From NCBI GenBank assembly GCA_021030915.1, contig JAGEMR010000009.1:372001-436000 (forward strand): DNA of 64,000 bases, written 5' to 3'. The position numbers were made by a program, and so were the translations under genes. Origin of the DNA: Astrothelium macrocarpum (lineage: Eukaryota; Ascomycota; Dothideomycetes; Trypetheliales; Trypetheliaceae). A model generated the notes under the pieces. That model searched no databases, had not been told where the DNA came from, and was given only the letters and a program-made list of their open reading frames with translations. Positions 1-10,316 of this stretch are shown in pieces. Numbering within the stretch: position 1 is the stretch's first letter; each line of letters begins with the position of its first letter.

Positions 1-1450
1 TGATAAAATTAAAGAATATTATTCCACCGAATTGAGAAAATATTTCCAATTATTTTTGATAATTCATTTTTTATTTTTAAATTTGAAATATTTTTTTAAA
101 ATTCGAAAATTCTATTTTAAATAAATGATTTTTTATATTTTATTATAAATTCTATATTATGAATTTATCAATTTTTTTCTATATAAACAGATTCAATTCA
201 TTATTGAATTTTATATAAAACCGCTTCTAATATCTCATAAATATTATATTCGAAAAAATAGAATTTGAAGATTATTCGATTTATTTTAAATCATTTTTTA
301 TATTAATTTAATCGAATATTATTGAAGAATTAAATAATTAAAAATTTATTTCGAATCAGCCATTTTTAATATTTTTAAAAATGAATATTTGATGATATAT
401 CTATTAGAATAATAAAAAAAAATCAATTTTATTTAAATTAATTAAATTTTATATTTATTGAATTTATTTATTTAATTAGATATTATAATATTCTATTAAT
501 AATCTGAATAAATTCATATCCAATAATTGAAAATGATAAATAAAATGAGAAGAATAAATAATCATTAAAATTCGTTTTTTATAATAATAATTAAAGAAAT
601 TCATAATCAGATAAAATTCATGGCCATTTATTATAAATAATTTCTATTTAAAACCATTATTCATTTTATTTTTGATATTTTTATCGAATATCTTTTTGAA
701 TTAATCAAATCCGATCTCATTATTCATCCAATCTGAAATAAAAATAATAATATTAAAATTTTGAATAATATAATTTATATATTAAAATCATGAATTTTAT
801 ATAATATTGGATTGAATATTATAAATGAGAATAGATAATAATAAATTGTCGTTCATAAAGATTATAACGAATATATTAATTCATAAATGAAAATCATCTA
901 TATCTGCATTTTTCAGAAGATCTCGTTTATATATTATTTTAATAAATATACGATAATGGATATTAATTTGACCCATAATAAAATCTTTTTCATTCATATT
1001 ATAAATATTATAAATATTAATTCAATATTACGCAATTTTAATAATTATCTATTAAAATATTAATAATAAAATAATATTATTGAATTATTCATATTATATT
1101 AAAATATAATTAAATTTATATATAATTATTTATTCTTTTATAAATAAGATCAAATATTATAAAAAATACTGATTTTAATTACGACTGATGGTGATATATA
1201 AAACGATTTATTTAATTCTTTTTTATATCTTTTTTATTAATTTCAATAATAAAATTTTGAATCATTTATATTATAAATAAAATATCATAATTTATAAATA
1301 TATTAATTCATTGAATTAATATTATTTTCTATTATATTAAAAATTTCGCGAGATTATTTTAATGAATTTCTTTTTTAGATTTCTGTATATTTCTATGACG
1401 CCACGATAACGTTATACAATTGATTCCATATAATTTTACTATTTGAGAAT
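1..1450. repeat. Extremely AT-rich non-coding block
   Basis: By eye about 85 % A+T, with no open frame of useful length, ending abruptly around 1400-1480 where ordinary composition begins. Nearly every G is followed by A, and most C are preceded by T. CpA and CpG are not obviously depleted, so it does not look like textbook repeat-induced point mutation (CpA to TpA). No recognisable transposon protein survives. It could be an AT isochore, a mutated repeat edge or a subtelomeric or centromeric flank; I cannot say which. Confidence 0.75.
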
Positions 1451-1656
1451 AATTAGAAATTTCTTATGCATCCGCCGCTGCAATCGCCGTTTCAATTGGA
1501 TCCATATTGATAGTGCAATTCGTATTCAAAATGTGGTGGTGGCCAAAATTTGAGGTGGTCGCGCCGCGGGATCGGGCGCGCCGTGGTGGAGACTCCTAGT
1601 AACCCTTGAACCTTTTTTCTACCGTCGCAAGCAGACCGCAAAGGACAGGACAGACG

Positions 1657-2604
1657 ATGACATCGCACAAAAATCAAAAACAGATCGCTGACTTCACCGT
1701 TCTACCGTGCGCTGTGAATGCTCTCTCATCTTTTCCTCAGTCCGTAACCCATTACCTTTATATTCGACCTCAAGATCCGCACATACCACACCCAGATTCT
1801 CCCCGCTCCATCTTTGTGGCCAATGTACCAATAGATGCGACTGCCCTTCATTTTCGAGAGTTATGGGCAGATCAACTTGGAGGGTCTCGAGTCGAAAAGG
1901 TCGAGTTTGAGGAAGAAACGAGAAAGATAATCGCTGAAGCAGCAGCAAAAACCAACGATCATAACAGAGCCAGTAATGACAAGACGAGCAGGAAACGAAA
2001 GAGAGGCCGGGTGGATCCAAACGAAGAGATTGAGACTCCAAGAACTCTCCTACCCAAATCATGGGATAGGGAATTGCAGAAAAGTGGGGCTAATGCGGTT
2101 ATTGTGTTTGTGGACAAGACGAGCGCAGAAGCCGCAATGAGGGCCGTCAAAAGGGCCGCCAAGGCGCAAAAGCCAGTCATATGGGGTCGAGGTCTGAATG
2201 AGAAAATTCCAAAGTTGGGATTGGAAAGATATCGTGCTCACCACACACTTTCATTTCCCCCAAGCGAGGACCTTCAATCCAAGGTGGATCTCTATATGAC
2301 CCGGTTCGCGGCAGCTGAAGTTGCACGCTCGAAGCGGCTGACTCGTCTGCGCCAAGTGCCAGACGAGGATGGATTTATTACTGTTACGAGAGGTGGACGA
2401 ATTGGACCAGCACGGGTTGAAGAGGCGCAAAAGAGGGCAGAAGAGCAAAAAGAAAGACACAAGGGCAAGGAAGACTTTTATAGGTTCCAGGTACGGGAAA
2501 AGAAAAAGGCAGAGGCAAGCCATTTATTAAAGGCCTTCCAAGAAGACAAGAGGAAAGTAGAAGACATGCGAAAGCGTAGAGGTGGTTTAAAACCAATGTC
2601 ATAA
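1657..2604 (+). CDS. RRP7: Ribosomal RNA-processing protein 7
   Basis: Single-exon gene, 315 aa. The family acts in the nucleolar small-subunit processome (UTP-C/CURI-associated) in 18S rRNA maturation. An RRM-like N-terminal half starts near residue 50 with a segment reading SIFVANVPIDATALHFRELW. It is followed by a basic linker rich in K/R and the RRP7 C-terminal domain, recognised by DEDGFITVTRGGR and a long charged helix ending in RKRRGGLKPMS. The frame extends upstream to 1606 only through a TTG codon; the first in-frame ATG is at 1657 and is taken as the start. The gene lies about 200 bp from the AT-rich block and converges with the SPRY gene, their stop codons being 70 bp apart. Confidence 0.9.
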   Translation: MTSHKNQKQIADFTVLPCAVNALSSFPQSVTHYLYIRPQDPHIPHPDSPRSIFVANVPIDATALHFRELWADQLGGSRVEKVEFEEETRKIIAEAAAKTNDHNRASNDKTSRKRKRGRVDPNEEIETPRTLLPKSWDRELQKSGANAVIVFVDKTSAEAAMRAVKRAAKAQKPVIWGRGLNEKIPKLGLERYRAHHTLSFPPSEDLQSKVDLYMTRFAAAEVARSKRLTRLRQVPDEDGFITVTRGGRIGPARVEEAQKRAEEQKERHKGKEDFYRFQVREKKKAEASHLLKAFQEDKRKVEDMRKRRGGLKPMS

Positions 2605-2674
2605 AGAATACCTAAAACTAGGAACGGACTCAACCTTGACACTACATCCCCGGACTCGTTTGTCCATTCTGCAA

Positions 2675-3784
2675 TTACCGCGTCGATTCAGGACGATATT
2701 TCCACTCTGCTGGATTCAAAATGACCTGAAACTCCGATCCACCAAACATCCCCACAGCAGCATACAAATCATGCAAACCCTCCAAACCCTCCACCCCACC
2801 ACTCTGATCATCTTGATCCTTCTCCTCATGGATATCCCATCCGCCCTCTCTCCGCCCATCCCTCGTAAAGAAAACCTCCACCTTCAACCTCACCACCCCT
2901 GCCCCATACTCCGGCAACTGCTCCGTCGGCACCCCCAACCGCACCCCCACCCCGACCGTCTCCCCCTCCCTAAACGGCCGCGTAAAATCCTTCCCCCCAT
3001 ACGTATCATTCGCATACCTCCTCCCATCATCCCCATGCACCCCCAAACTCCCCCTCTCCCACCCGGGCAATCTCCACGTCGGATACGGCGCGGCCACAAA
3101 GCCCACCGCGACCCCGGCCTCGCGGCCCACCCGCTCCACCCGCACCTCGAAATACACCGTCCGCGCCACCTCCGTCACCAGCGGCGACTCGCTGTCGGCC
3201 GCGTACGCCGGCAGCCCCATCACGAGACTGCAATCGCCGCAGCGCTCGTCGGCGCGCACCCGGTACGTCCCGGGCGTGCGCAGCGGGAAGACGGTGCCGG
3301 AGAACTCGCGCGGTCGCGTGATCAGGAAGTGCGATTTGCGGCGTGCGGACTGCGCGGAGGGCGTGAGGTGGAGCGGTGGTTGGAGTGGGTGGAGGCGGCA
3401 CCAGTCGTGTGCGCGGTCGGCCTGGGTGGCGGAGGCGTTGGCGGTGGGGCTCTCGAAATGGTGGAGAGTGGGTGGTGGTGGGAGGAGCGCGGTGTCGGGG
3501 ATGATGGTCCAGTCGTGGGTGGTTGCTGAGGCGTGGGAGTGTTTTGGAGGAGGACCGGGAGGCGGAGCGAAGGTCTCGGGACGGCGATGGGAAGGCGGTG
3601 GACCAGGAGGCGGAGTGAAAGTCTCAGGATGGTGACGGGACGGTGGTGGGCCCGGGGGCGGAGCGAAGGTCTCTTGATGATGATGAGAAGGTGGCGGGCC
3701 AAGCGGTGGAGCGAAAACATCAGCGAAATGTTTTTGCCTGCTTGGAGGAGGGCCTATTGGGGGAGCATAACGCTCATCTGCCAT
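2675..3784 (-). CDS. SPRY-domain protein with N-terminal proline-rich repeats
   Basis: Single exon, 369 aa. The open frame continues to 3955 but the first convincing ATG is at 3784 (protein begins MADERYAPP). Residues about 7-80 are five near-copies of a 16-residue unit built around a PPxGPPPS core. After a linker, residues about 150-350 form a SPRY/B30.2-like fold: GTYRVRADERCGDCSLVMG, then TVYFEVRVERV, VGFVAAPYPTWRLPGWE, the YGGKDFTRPF segment and GVGVRL. The end FQVILNPAEWKYRP is typical of fungal SPRY proteins. SPRY domains are protein-binding modules; the partner here is unknown. Proline-rich arms in similar fungal proteins suggest an adaptor role, which is inference. G+C is high, with strong C bias on the coding complement, so large antisense frames appear on the plus strand. 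Confidence 0.8.
   Translation of the reverse strand: MADERYAPPIGPPPSRQKHFADVFAPPLGPPPSHHHQETFAPPPGPPPSRHHPETFTPPPGPPPSHRRPETFAPPPGPPPKHSHASATTHDWTIIPDTALLPPPPTLHHFESPTANASATQADRAHDWCRLHPLQPPLHLTPSAQSARRKSHFLITRPREFSGTVFPLRTPGTYRVRADERCGDCSLVMGLPAYAADSESPLVTEVARTVYFEVRVERVGREAGVAVGFVAAPYPTWRLPGWERGSLGVHGDDGRRYANDTYGGKDFTRPFREGETVGVGVRLGVPTEQLPEYGAGVVRLKVEVFFTRDGRREGGWDIHEEKDQDDQSGGVEGLEGLHDLYAAVGMFGGSEFQVILNPAEWKYRPESTR
3545..3766 (-). repeat. 48-bp in-frame tandem repeat coding for PPxGPPPS units
   Basis: Within the SPRY gene, five units of 16 to 18 codons recur with the order ETF-(A/T)-PPPGPPPS-(basic/His). The three central units are exactly 48 bp apart. The 5'-most units (cores with I or L in place of P) are the most diverged. 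Confidence 0.8.
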
Positions 3785-4348
3785 GGCTTTCCGGCCCGAG
3801 TCTGGGTGATATCTTTGAAAATATGTAAAGCGTACTTCTGCTTTTAGACGGTAACAAACACGAAGTTGATGTAGGGTGGTTGAGAGTGTCCCAGACTTTT
3901 TAACCAACAAATATCTACAATCAACTTTAGATCTGATGAGGCAACCTTGGGACACACCTACTAATCTACAAGTTGGATGTTAAAATCGGATTTCTTGTGA
4001 TTTGATAGCAGGGCAATTCCGTATAAAGTGTTCACAGACTTACTGTAATAGGCACGACGATCTCTAGACGGCACCTCGTAAGCCACGATTTGACGATGCA
4101 CGCGAGGATTGAGTAGGCACTTGGTTCGAGTGAAATCTTGAAGCACTTCGATCTATTAGTTGGTTGGGCCAATTAGCGAACGAATGTCACAACTGGGGAA
4201 GGCGCACATGTTCAAAGAGGCACCTAGTATGTAAAGCCAATCACGGCGCCACAGCGTGATCAAAGATACCGCCGATCAACGACCGTTGGTCAACTTTAAA
4301 TCATGTCGTCATTCCAATTCAACTCAACTCATGTTGTGCTAACGACCC
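3785..4348. other. Intergenic, divergent promoter region
   Basis: 564 bp between the divergently transcribed SPRY and MBL-fold genes, presumably holding both promoters. No RNA gene, repeat or coding frame with family resemblance was seen. Confidence 0.5.
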
Positions 4349-5576
4349 ATGATGAGCCTCGAGGCTCCTCTTCAATTAAGCGAGCATGAAGTTCAGCTTC
4401 AGTCTGAACTGAGAACTGCAGTAACCGAAGTTTTGTCCCACCACCGGCCCATTCTCCACCACCTCAACGCCGATAGCTCTTGGCTGCTCCAGATACCACG
4501 ACCTGCTACTGCCGTCAAACACGGAGGAAGATTGTACTACAATGTGCTGATCGATCCATGGCTGAAGGGTTCACAGTCGGATGTCGCGGAGTGGTTTTCC
4601 CAGCAATGGCATGCGACGGAGAGTAAGGTCGGCTCGATAGCTGAAGTTGAAGTATTGGCAGGCGAGGTTGAACGGCTGAGTCGCGATGGTGATATTCAAC
4701 AGTCAAAGAGTAGAAAAACTTCTTTCAGTGGGTCAAGTATAATGGGGACTATCGATGTGGTTGCAATTAGTCACGAATTTACGGATCATTGTCACAAGGA
4801 GACACTTTTAGAGGTCCATCCTGACGTGCCTTTAATTGCTACAGAGGTATCAAAAGAGAAACCTTCGTCGTCTCTCCGAAACTAAAGAGCATCAGAAAGC
4901 TGCGGAACTGATTTCGTCCTGGTCACATTTTCGCACCGTTCTTACAACTCCTACGTTCACTGGCACGTCCCCAGATTGGCGAGAAACATCACTCGAACCG
5001 CTTCCTGCATGGATTAGTATATCGAGGATCGTTTCCGTCAAAGACAGATTGTACTACCACTCAGCGCTCCTTATATCGTTCAACTCACTGGCAGGCCAAT
5101 CAGGAAGTTCGGATTCCGATATCTCGGACGCTGCTGAAGCAGTCATCTACACTCCGCACGGTATAACAGCATCTTCTCTTTCAATAATTCCTAACGCTTC
5201 GCCGCCACTTTCGGTACTGGCCTTTCTCCACGGTTTGCATGATATTACGCTCGGCCCTGCACAGCAATTGAATTTAGGCGGTCATAATGGCTTAGCAGCA
5301 CAAAGAATTTTAAAGGCAAAATACTGGGTGGGCACGCATGATGAGGAGAAGCACGGGAAAGGATTCGTCAGTACTATTCTGAAGCGAAAAGTCATCACGC
5401 TCGGAGACGCACTAGAACAGGAAAAAAGGGTGCTGAAAGAGTCGCGATACAAAAACGGGATTAATAAAATACATGAAAAGGACGAAATTAGCAACACACC
5501 GAACGACATACTCGATGAATTTGAAGATGCGCGATTTGCCGAACTGGCGAACGGAGAGAGTCGAGTGCTAGACTAA
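4349..5576 (+). CDS. Metallo-beta-lactamase-fold family protein
   Basis: Two exons, 4349-4846 and 4896-5576, 392 aa. The 49-nt intron (GTATCA...CATCAG, with ACTAAA as possible branch site) restores a frame reading LIATE|KAAELISSW. Family features: LLYNVLIDPWL-like segment (here YYNVLIDPWLKG), then ISHEFTDHCHKETLLEVHPDVPLIAT, the probable HxxxDH-like metal loop with the first His replaced by Glu (SHEFTDHCHK). Further on are DWRETSLEPLP, YYHSALLISF, IYTPHGI and AKYWVGTHDEEKHGKG. Proteins of this fungal family are uncharacterised MBL-fold hydrolase-like proteins; the substrate is unknown. The second half ends in a charged tail (EFEDARFAEL). Two adjacent ATGs open the frame; the first was used. 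Confidence 0.82.
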
Positions 5577-6066
5577 CATTTCATGAAGAGCGAGGCTCGG
5601 CCAGGGTGCAACGGTCCTGTATGAGGCTTAGGACGGCTCATTATATGGCGAATCAATCGATGAATCACCAAAACGTCCGTAAATCCCGTTCTTCACAATC
5701 GAAAATTTTGTGGAGAAGATGAATGGGGGGATCCGGAGTAAAATACCGAACTAAGCGGGGACCCCAGAATCTCGTGGATGATCCAGCAGTATCCCTGCTT
5801 GTACCTGTTCTTGAATTTTCTTCTCCCTTGAGATCGTCATTTTAGCTAATGCCAGGCACGATCGACAAGCGCACCAAGTGCAACTCGGTCAATAATATAC
5901 CGAAATACGCATAGGTCTGGACTTTGCTGTACCTGGTTGTGGAGAATAGAGAAATGACCTCAATTTCTTGCAAAGGGAAAGCATTTATAACTTAATCCCA
6001 TTCCTTTTTGTGTATTGGTTCTCAACTTGCACTTTACTGTAACCCTCAATTTTCAGGAGCAAGATC
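5577..6066. other. Intergenic, promoter of GH78 gene
   Basis: 490 bp between two plus-strand genes. No coding frame of note. AT-rich stretches near 5985-6000 (CATTTATAACTTAA) could include a TATA-like element about 75 bp before the GH78 ATG; this is suggestion only. Confidence 0.35.
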
Positions 6067-8193
6067 ATGGTATTTAATAATGTCAAAGTGCTAGCCCTAT
6101 TAGGGTTGGCAAGTCTGTCCTCTGCAGTTCCATATTCTGAATATATCCTTGCTCCAACTTCACGAACTTTGATTCCAGTTTCGACTAGATTCGTCAATGG
6201 ATCTGTAACCAATCCCAAGGCCCTTCTGGCATCAAATTCTTCTTCTGCAAGCGCAATATTTCAAGGCAAATCAGGAGTTACCTATGATTTTGGCAAAAAT
6301 ATAGAGGGTATTGTCAGCTTCACTGTTGATAATGTGCAAGGTGGAGACAACCAATACATTGGTGTAACTTTTACCGAGTCCTCTCTTTGGATCAATCCCA
6401 ACTCTTGCGGTATGCGATGAGCCAATTTTGATTTCTGGTACTATACTGATTCCCACGTTCCAGATGCAACTGGAGATGCTGGTTTGGATGATCCGTTATG
6501 GTTTCCCCTTTCAGGCTCTGGTACCTATACCGCTGCTCCAGAATACCGTCGAGGTGCATTTCGCTATATGAGCATATCACACCCTAATGCTACAGGATCT
6601 GTGTCAATCTCGTCCACATCCGTGAACATGACCGCTCAACCTGCCCTCGGAAATGCTCTTCAAAACTATACTGGGTACTTCCACTCTGACCAAGAGGATC
6701 TCAATCGCGTTTACTATGCTGGTGCATGGACAAATCAACTGTGCTCAATTGATCCCAAGGCTGGTGACGCTCTTGTGCATTTAGGTGTCGTCAACAGCAC
6801 TGAGACCCTGAACTACACGATATCATGGTATAACAATTACACCATTGCCAACGGGACGGAGACTCTGACTGACGGAGCCAAACGCGACCGTCTCGTTTGG
6901 CCTGGCGATCAAGCTGTAGCCGTCCCCAGTATTTTCGTTTCTACTAATGATCTGACTGCTGTTCGCAATGCTCTGTCGTCATTGTACATCCTGCAAAACA
7001 GCTCCGGTGCTATGCCGTATGCAGGCACTCCTTTTGATCAGATTACTCAGGCCTTCTCCTTCACATACCACTTGTATAGTCTGATTGGCTTGTACAACTA
7101 CTATATTTACACTGATGATAACGCCTTTCTCACCGCACATTGGCAACAGTTTAAGCTAGCATTGGAATACTCGCTTTCTTTTATCGACAGTTCAGGCTTA
7201 CAGAACGTGACTACATCAGCTGACTGGCTTCGTTTCGGGATGGGCGGACACAACATTGAAGCAAACTCCATCCTCTACCACACCATCCAACTCGGCCTTG
7301 CTCTCTCTCAAGTCGTCAATGACACCGCCTCTAATGCCAATTGGACTGCTGCTGCAGCCGGCATCAAATCCGCTGCCAATGCCCGCCTTTGGGACGCCTC
7401 CGCTGGTCTCTACCGCGACAATGAAACCACCACCCTTCACCCCCAGGACGGCAATTCTTGGGCCGTCCTCTCTGGCCTCGTCGCCAACGACTCACAGACG
7501 ACGGCCATCTCCTCCAACCTTGCCGCCCGCTGGGGCAAATACGGCGCGCCCGCCCCCGAAGCCGGCGCCACCGTCTCCCCCTTCATCTCGTCGTTCGAGC
7601 TCCAAGTCCACATCCTCGCGGGCCAGCCCCAACGCGCGCTCGATCTGATGAGCTTCATGTGGCACGACTTTATGTTGAACGACCCGCGCATGACCAACTC
7701 GACGTTCATCGAGGGCTACTCTACAGACGGCAGCTTGCACTACGCGCCGTACACGAATGATGCTCGGGTCAGCCACGCGCACGGTTGGGCCACGGGACCG
7801 ACCAGCACGCTCAGCATGTATGTTGCGGGCATCCAGCCGTTGACGGCGGCGGGGAAGACGTGGTTGATGGCGCCGCGGCCGGCGAATCTGACGTATGTAG
7901 ATGCTGGGTTTTCCACTGGATTGGGTGCGTTTACTGCAACGTTGGCGAGGTTTGATGGGACGGATGATTCGAGTGTTGGTGCAGGGACGACCGGGTTCAC
8001 TTATGACTTTCAAACGCCCGTGGGCACGAGTGGGAGTTTGAGTATACAGGAGCCTGGGTGTGATGGGACGGTGGTGGTAAGGAAGATGGGCGGCGATGGT
8101 TGGCAGGCGGGAACGTTCGCGTTGACGAACGGGACGGCGGTCGTTGATGATTTATCGGGAGGTATATGGCATGCACTTGTGACTTGCTCGTAG
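6067..8193 (+). CDS. Secreted alpha-L-rhamnosidase-like glycosidase (GH78, six-hairpin)
   Basis: Two exons, 6067-6409 and 6464-8193, 690 aa. The 54-nt intron splits a GAT codon, giving SC|D|ATGDAGLDDPLWF. The N-terminus is a signal peptide (VKVLALLGLASLSSA, likely cleavage before VPYSEY). The GH78 hallmark is DGAKRDRLVWPGD at about residues 251-263, which in the family carries the general acid and substrate-binding acidic residues. The (alpha/alpha)6 barrel follows, with SADWLRFG, ANARLWDASAGLYRD, SPFISSFELQVHI and HAHGWATGPTSTL. A C-terminal beta-sandwich closes the protein. Many N-x-S/T sequons fit extracellular glycosylation. The family removes terminal rhamnose from plant polysaccharides and glycosides. 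This subgroup is often annotated alpha-L-rhamnosidase C-like; substrate is not provable from sequence. Confidence 0.87.
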
Positions 8194-8358
8194 GCATTTT
8201 AATCTTCTACTACATAATGTAATTTCGATTTCCAAGGTTCCAATGTTATTGAGACCAAGTTCTATATTCATGCTCATAACATTAACCTTTCCAACTGTAC
8301 ACAATGTATTGCAGTATCCAGAACACTGATGCCTCCCAAAACTTGAGCAATTCATATT
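8194..8358. other. Convergent 3' spacer
   Basis: Short spacer (165 bp) between the stop codons of the converging GH78 and acyl-CoA dehydrogenase genes; nothing else seen. Confidence 0.4.
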
Positions 8359-9834
8359 TTACGATGTATACTCCTTTTGCAACAACCTCGCAATCGTCGT
8401 CAACTGAATATTACTCGTCCCCTCATAAATCGCCCCAATCTTGCTATCCCGCCAATACTTCTCCGCCAGCCCCTCCCTCACAAACCCCATGCCTCCCATC
8501 CACTCCACGGCACTCCCACTCACCCTCCCAGCCACCTGACTCGCAAACAACTTGGCCATGGCCGCCTCCGCCACAAACGCCTCGCCGGCCTCCTTCTTCC
8601 GCGCCGCATTATACACCAGCCCCCGCGCGGCGCTGATCTCCGTCCACGCCTGCGCCAGCTGGTGCTGCATGCCCTGGAACTCGCCGACCAGCCGGCCAAA
8701 CTGCCGCCGCTCGTTCCACACGTACCGCGCCGCGTTCTCCCACGCGCCCAGCGCGAGCCCGGTCATCTGCGCCGCGATGCCGATGCGGCCCTCGTTCAGC
8801 AGGCCGATGGCGTACTTGTAGCCGTCGCCTTCCTTGCCGAGGAGGGCGTCGGCGGGGAGGTGGACGTCGTCGAAGGTGACGACGCAGGTGGAAGAGGCGC
8901 GGATGCCGAGTTTCTTCTCCTTTTTGGCGATGGCGAAGCCGGGTGTGTCTTTGGGGAGCAGGAAGGCGGTGATGCCCTTGTAGCCGGCGGACGGGTCGAG
9001 GTTGGCGAAGACGATGAAGAAGCCGGCTTCGAGGCTGTTGGTGATCCACATTTTGCTGCCGTTGAGGAGGTAGGTGCCGTCGGATTGCTTGGTGGCGCGG
9101 GTTTTGAGGGCGAAGGCGTCGGAGCCGGAGATGGGTTCGGAGAGGCAGAAGGAGCCTGGGTGGGAAAGTTAGCTTTCGGGTTATGATTTATTATAGGAAT
9201 GAGGTAGAGAGATGAAGATGCCATACCAATTGTGTTCGTTGCAAGCATTGGGAGCCATTTCTTCTTGTTCTCCTCACTCCCATACTTCAATATTGCCGTA
9301 TTCACGAGTGTGTTGTGAACGTCTGTCATGACGCTCACACTTGGATCCACTCTTGCCAATTCTTCAATGGCGACAATCGCAGCAGTAAAGTTCATGCCAG
9401 CACCACCATACTCTTCAGGAATTTCAATGCCCATCAAGCCCTGTTCGAAACATTGCTCGATGATTTCCGGGTCCATCTTCTCGGCCTCGTCCATGTCTCT
9501 TGTCTTGGGAAGGATGACTTCTGATGCAAATTTGGCGACTTGGTCTTTCATTAACGTCTCGGTCTCGGAAAGGTGAGAGATGGGTGTTGGAGGGATGTCG
9601 GATATATCCAGAGGCTCGCCTTTGGTGACTATTTGGCGACGGGTACGGGTTGAGGAGATAGCACGAGTTCTAGCCAACGTTTGTGAGTAGACTGCAGGCC
9701 GGATTCTGTGGTTGAAGAGAGATTTACTGTTGTCTTTGAGTCCATAGTGGCGTTCGTCTACATGATGCGGATTTTGGATTGAATGTAGCGGAGCGAGCAA
9801 CAGTTCGTAGAAAAGGTCGGGTTGAAGATGCCAT
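8359..9834 (-). CDS. Mitochondrial short/branched-chain acyl-CoA dehydrogenase
   Basis: Three exons on the minus strand, 9834-9728, 9669-9227 and 9155-8359, 448 aa. The first exon, not in the main frame, encodes a basic, Ser-rich mitochondrial presequence (MASSTRPFLRTVARSATF). Its donor GTAAAT at 9727 joins an acceptor TAG so that the frame reads QRQ|Q|TRAISS. A second intron (71 nt, GTATGG...CCCAG) gives ATNTIG|SFCLSEP. Diagnostic segments are PEEYGGAGMNF, FCLSEP-SGSDAF, KMWITNS, LGIRASSTC, RQFGRLVGEFQGMQ and GMGFVREG. The catalytic-base region IYEGTSNIQL is intact. The enzyme oxidises short or branched acyl-CoA with FAD in valine/isoleucine or fatty-acid breakdown. An alternative unspliced start at 9851 gives an odd N-terminus and is less likely. 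Exon 3 is strongly GC-rich. Confidence 0.88.
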
Positions 9835-10272
9835 TGTGTCGTCCAATCCATCAAATCACAGCAAACTGAGGCTAGGCGATGTATCAATGAGATTATTTTG
9901 ACGGACAGGATTCCCTCGGGAGTTCAAATCATATGAATGGTTTACATGTGAACAATGCCCCAAAGCCATGGCTGGATGCGTGGGCAAGCTCGGCTATTGT
10001 CGGTCTCTAAGATTCCTTAACAGATCAACACATTAAATCACGAAATAATATTTCGCTATTTGCACATTAGGGAAATCCCCAGCGCTAGCGACAATCATTT
10101 TACATATGGAGCCAGTGATTGAGAAAATACTTTCGAAATATTAGTCTCATACCATCCTAGGGGCTCCCCTTATCAACCGTAGTACAAATCACACGAGCTA
10201 CAAAGTTTTACAATACTTATACATTCATTTCTACCTAGTAGGTACGTGGTCATCTCCCCGAAATAAAAGCCA

Positions 10273-10303
<31 letters not shown>

Positions 10304-10316
10304 CCTCTCCCCATTT
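9835..10316. other. Intergenic with poly(T) tract
   Basis: 482 bp between two minus-strand genes: promoter of the dehydrogenase and 3' end of the repair-nuclease gene. A run of 29 T spans 10275-10303. No coding frame recognised. Confidence 0.5.
10275..10303. repeat. Poly(T) homopolymer, 29 nt
   Basis: Uninterrupted T run, lying 13 nt beyond the stop codon of the minus-strand repair nuclease, so it reads as poly(A) in that gene's sense direction. It is probably a slippage-prone homopolymer in the 3' UTR. The gene has introns, so this is not evidence of a retrocopy. Confidence 0.85.

Noticed and set aside
1..1450. Mitochondrial DNA insertion
   Set aside because: A+T is higher than usual for fungal mitochondrial DNA and no mitochondrial gene fragment, GC cluster or tRNA is visible.
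2636..3529. 297-codon plus-strand frame antisense to the SPRY gene
   Set aside because: Proline/arginine-rich shadow frame caused by the GC-skewed repeat gene; no domain, and the opposite strand encodes a clear SPRY domain.
8377..9186. 269-codon plus-strand frame antisense to the acyl-CoA dehydrogenase
   Set aside because: Shadow of GC-rich exon 3; low-complexity translation and a well supported enzyme on the other strand.
10275..10303. Poly(T) as a sign of retroposition of the repair nuclease gene
   Set aside because: That gene has three introns; a retrocopy would have none.
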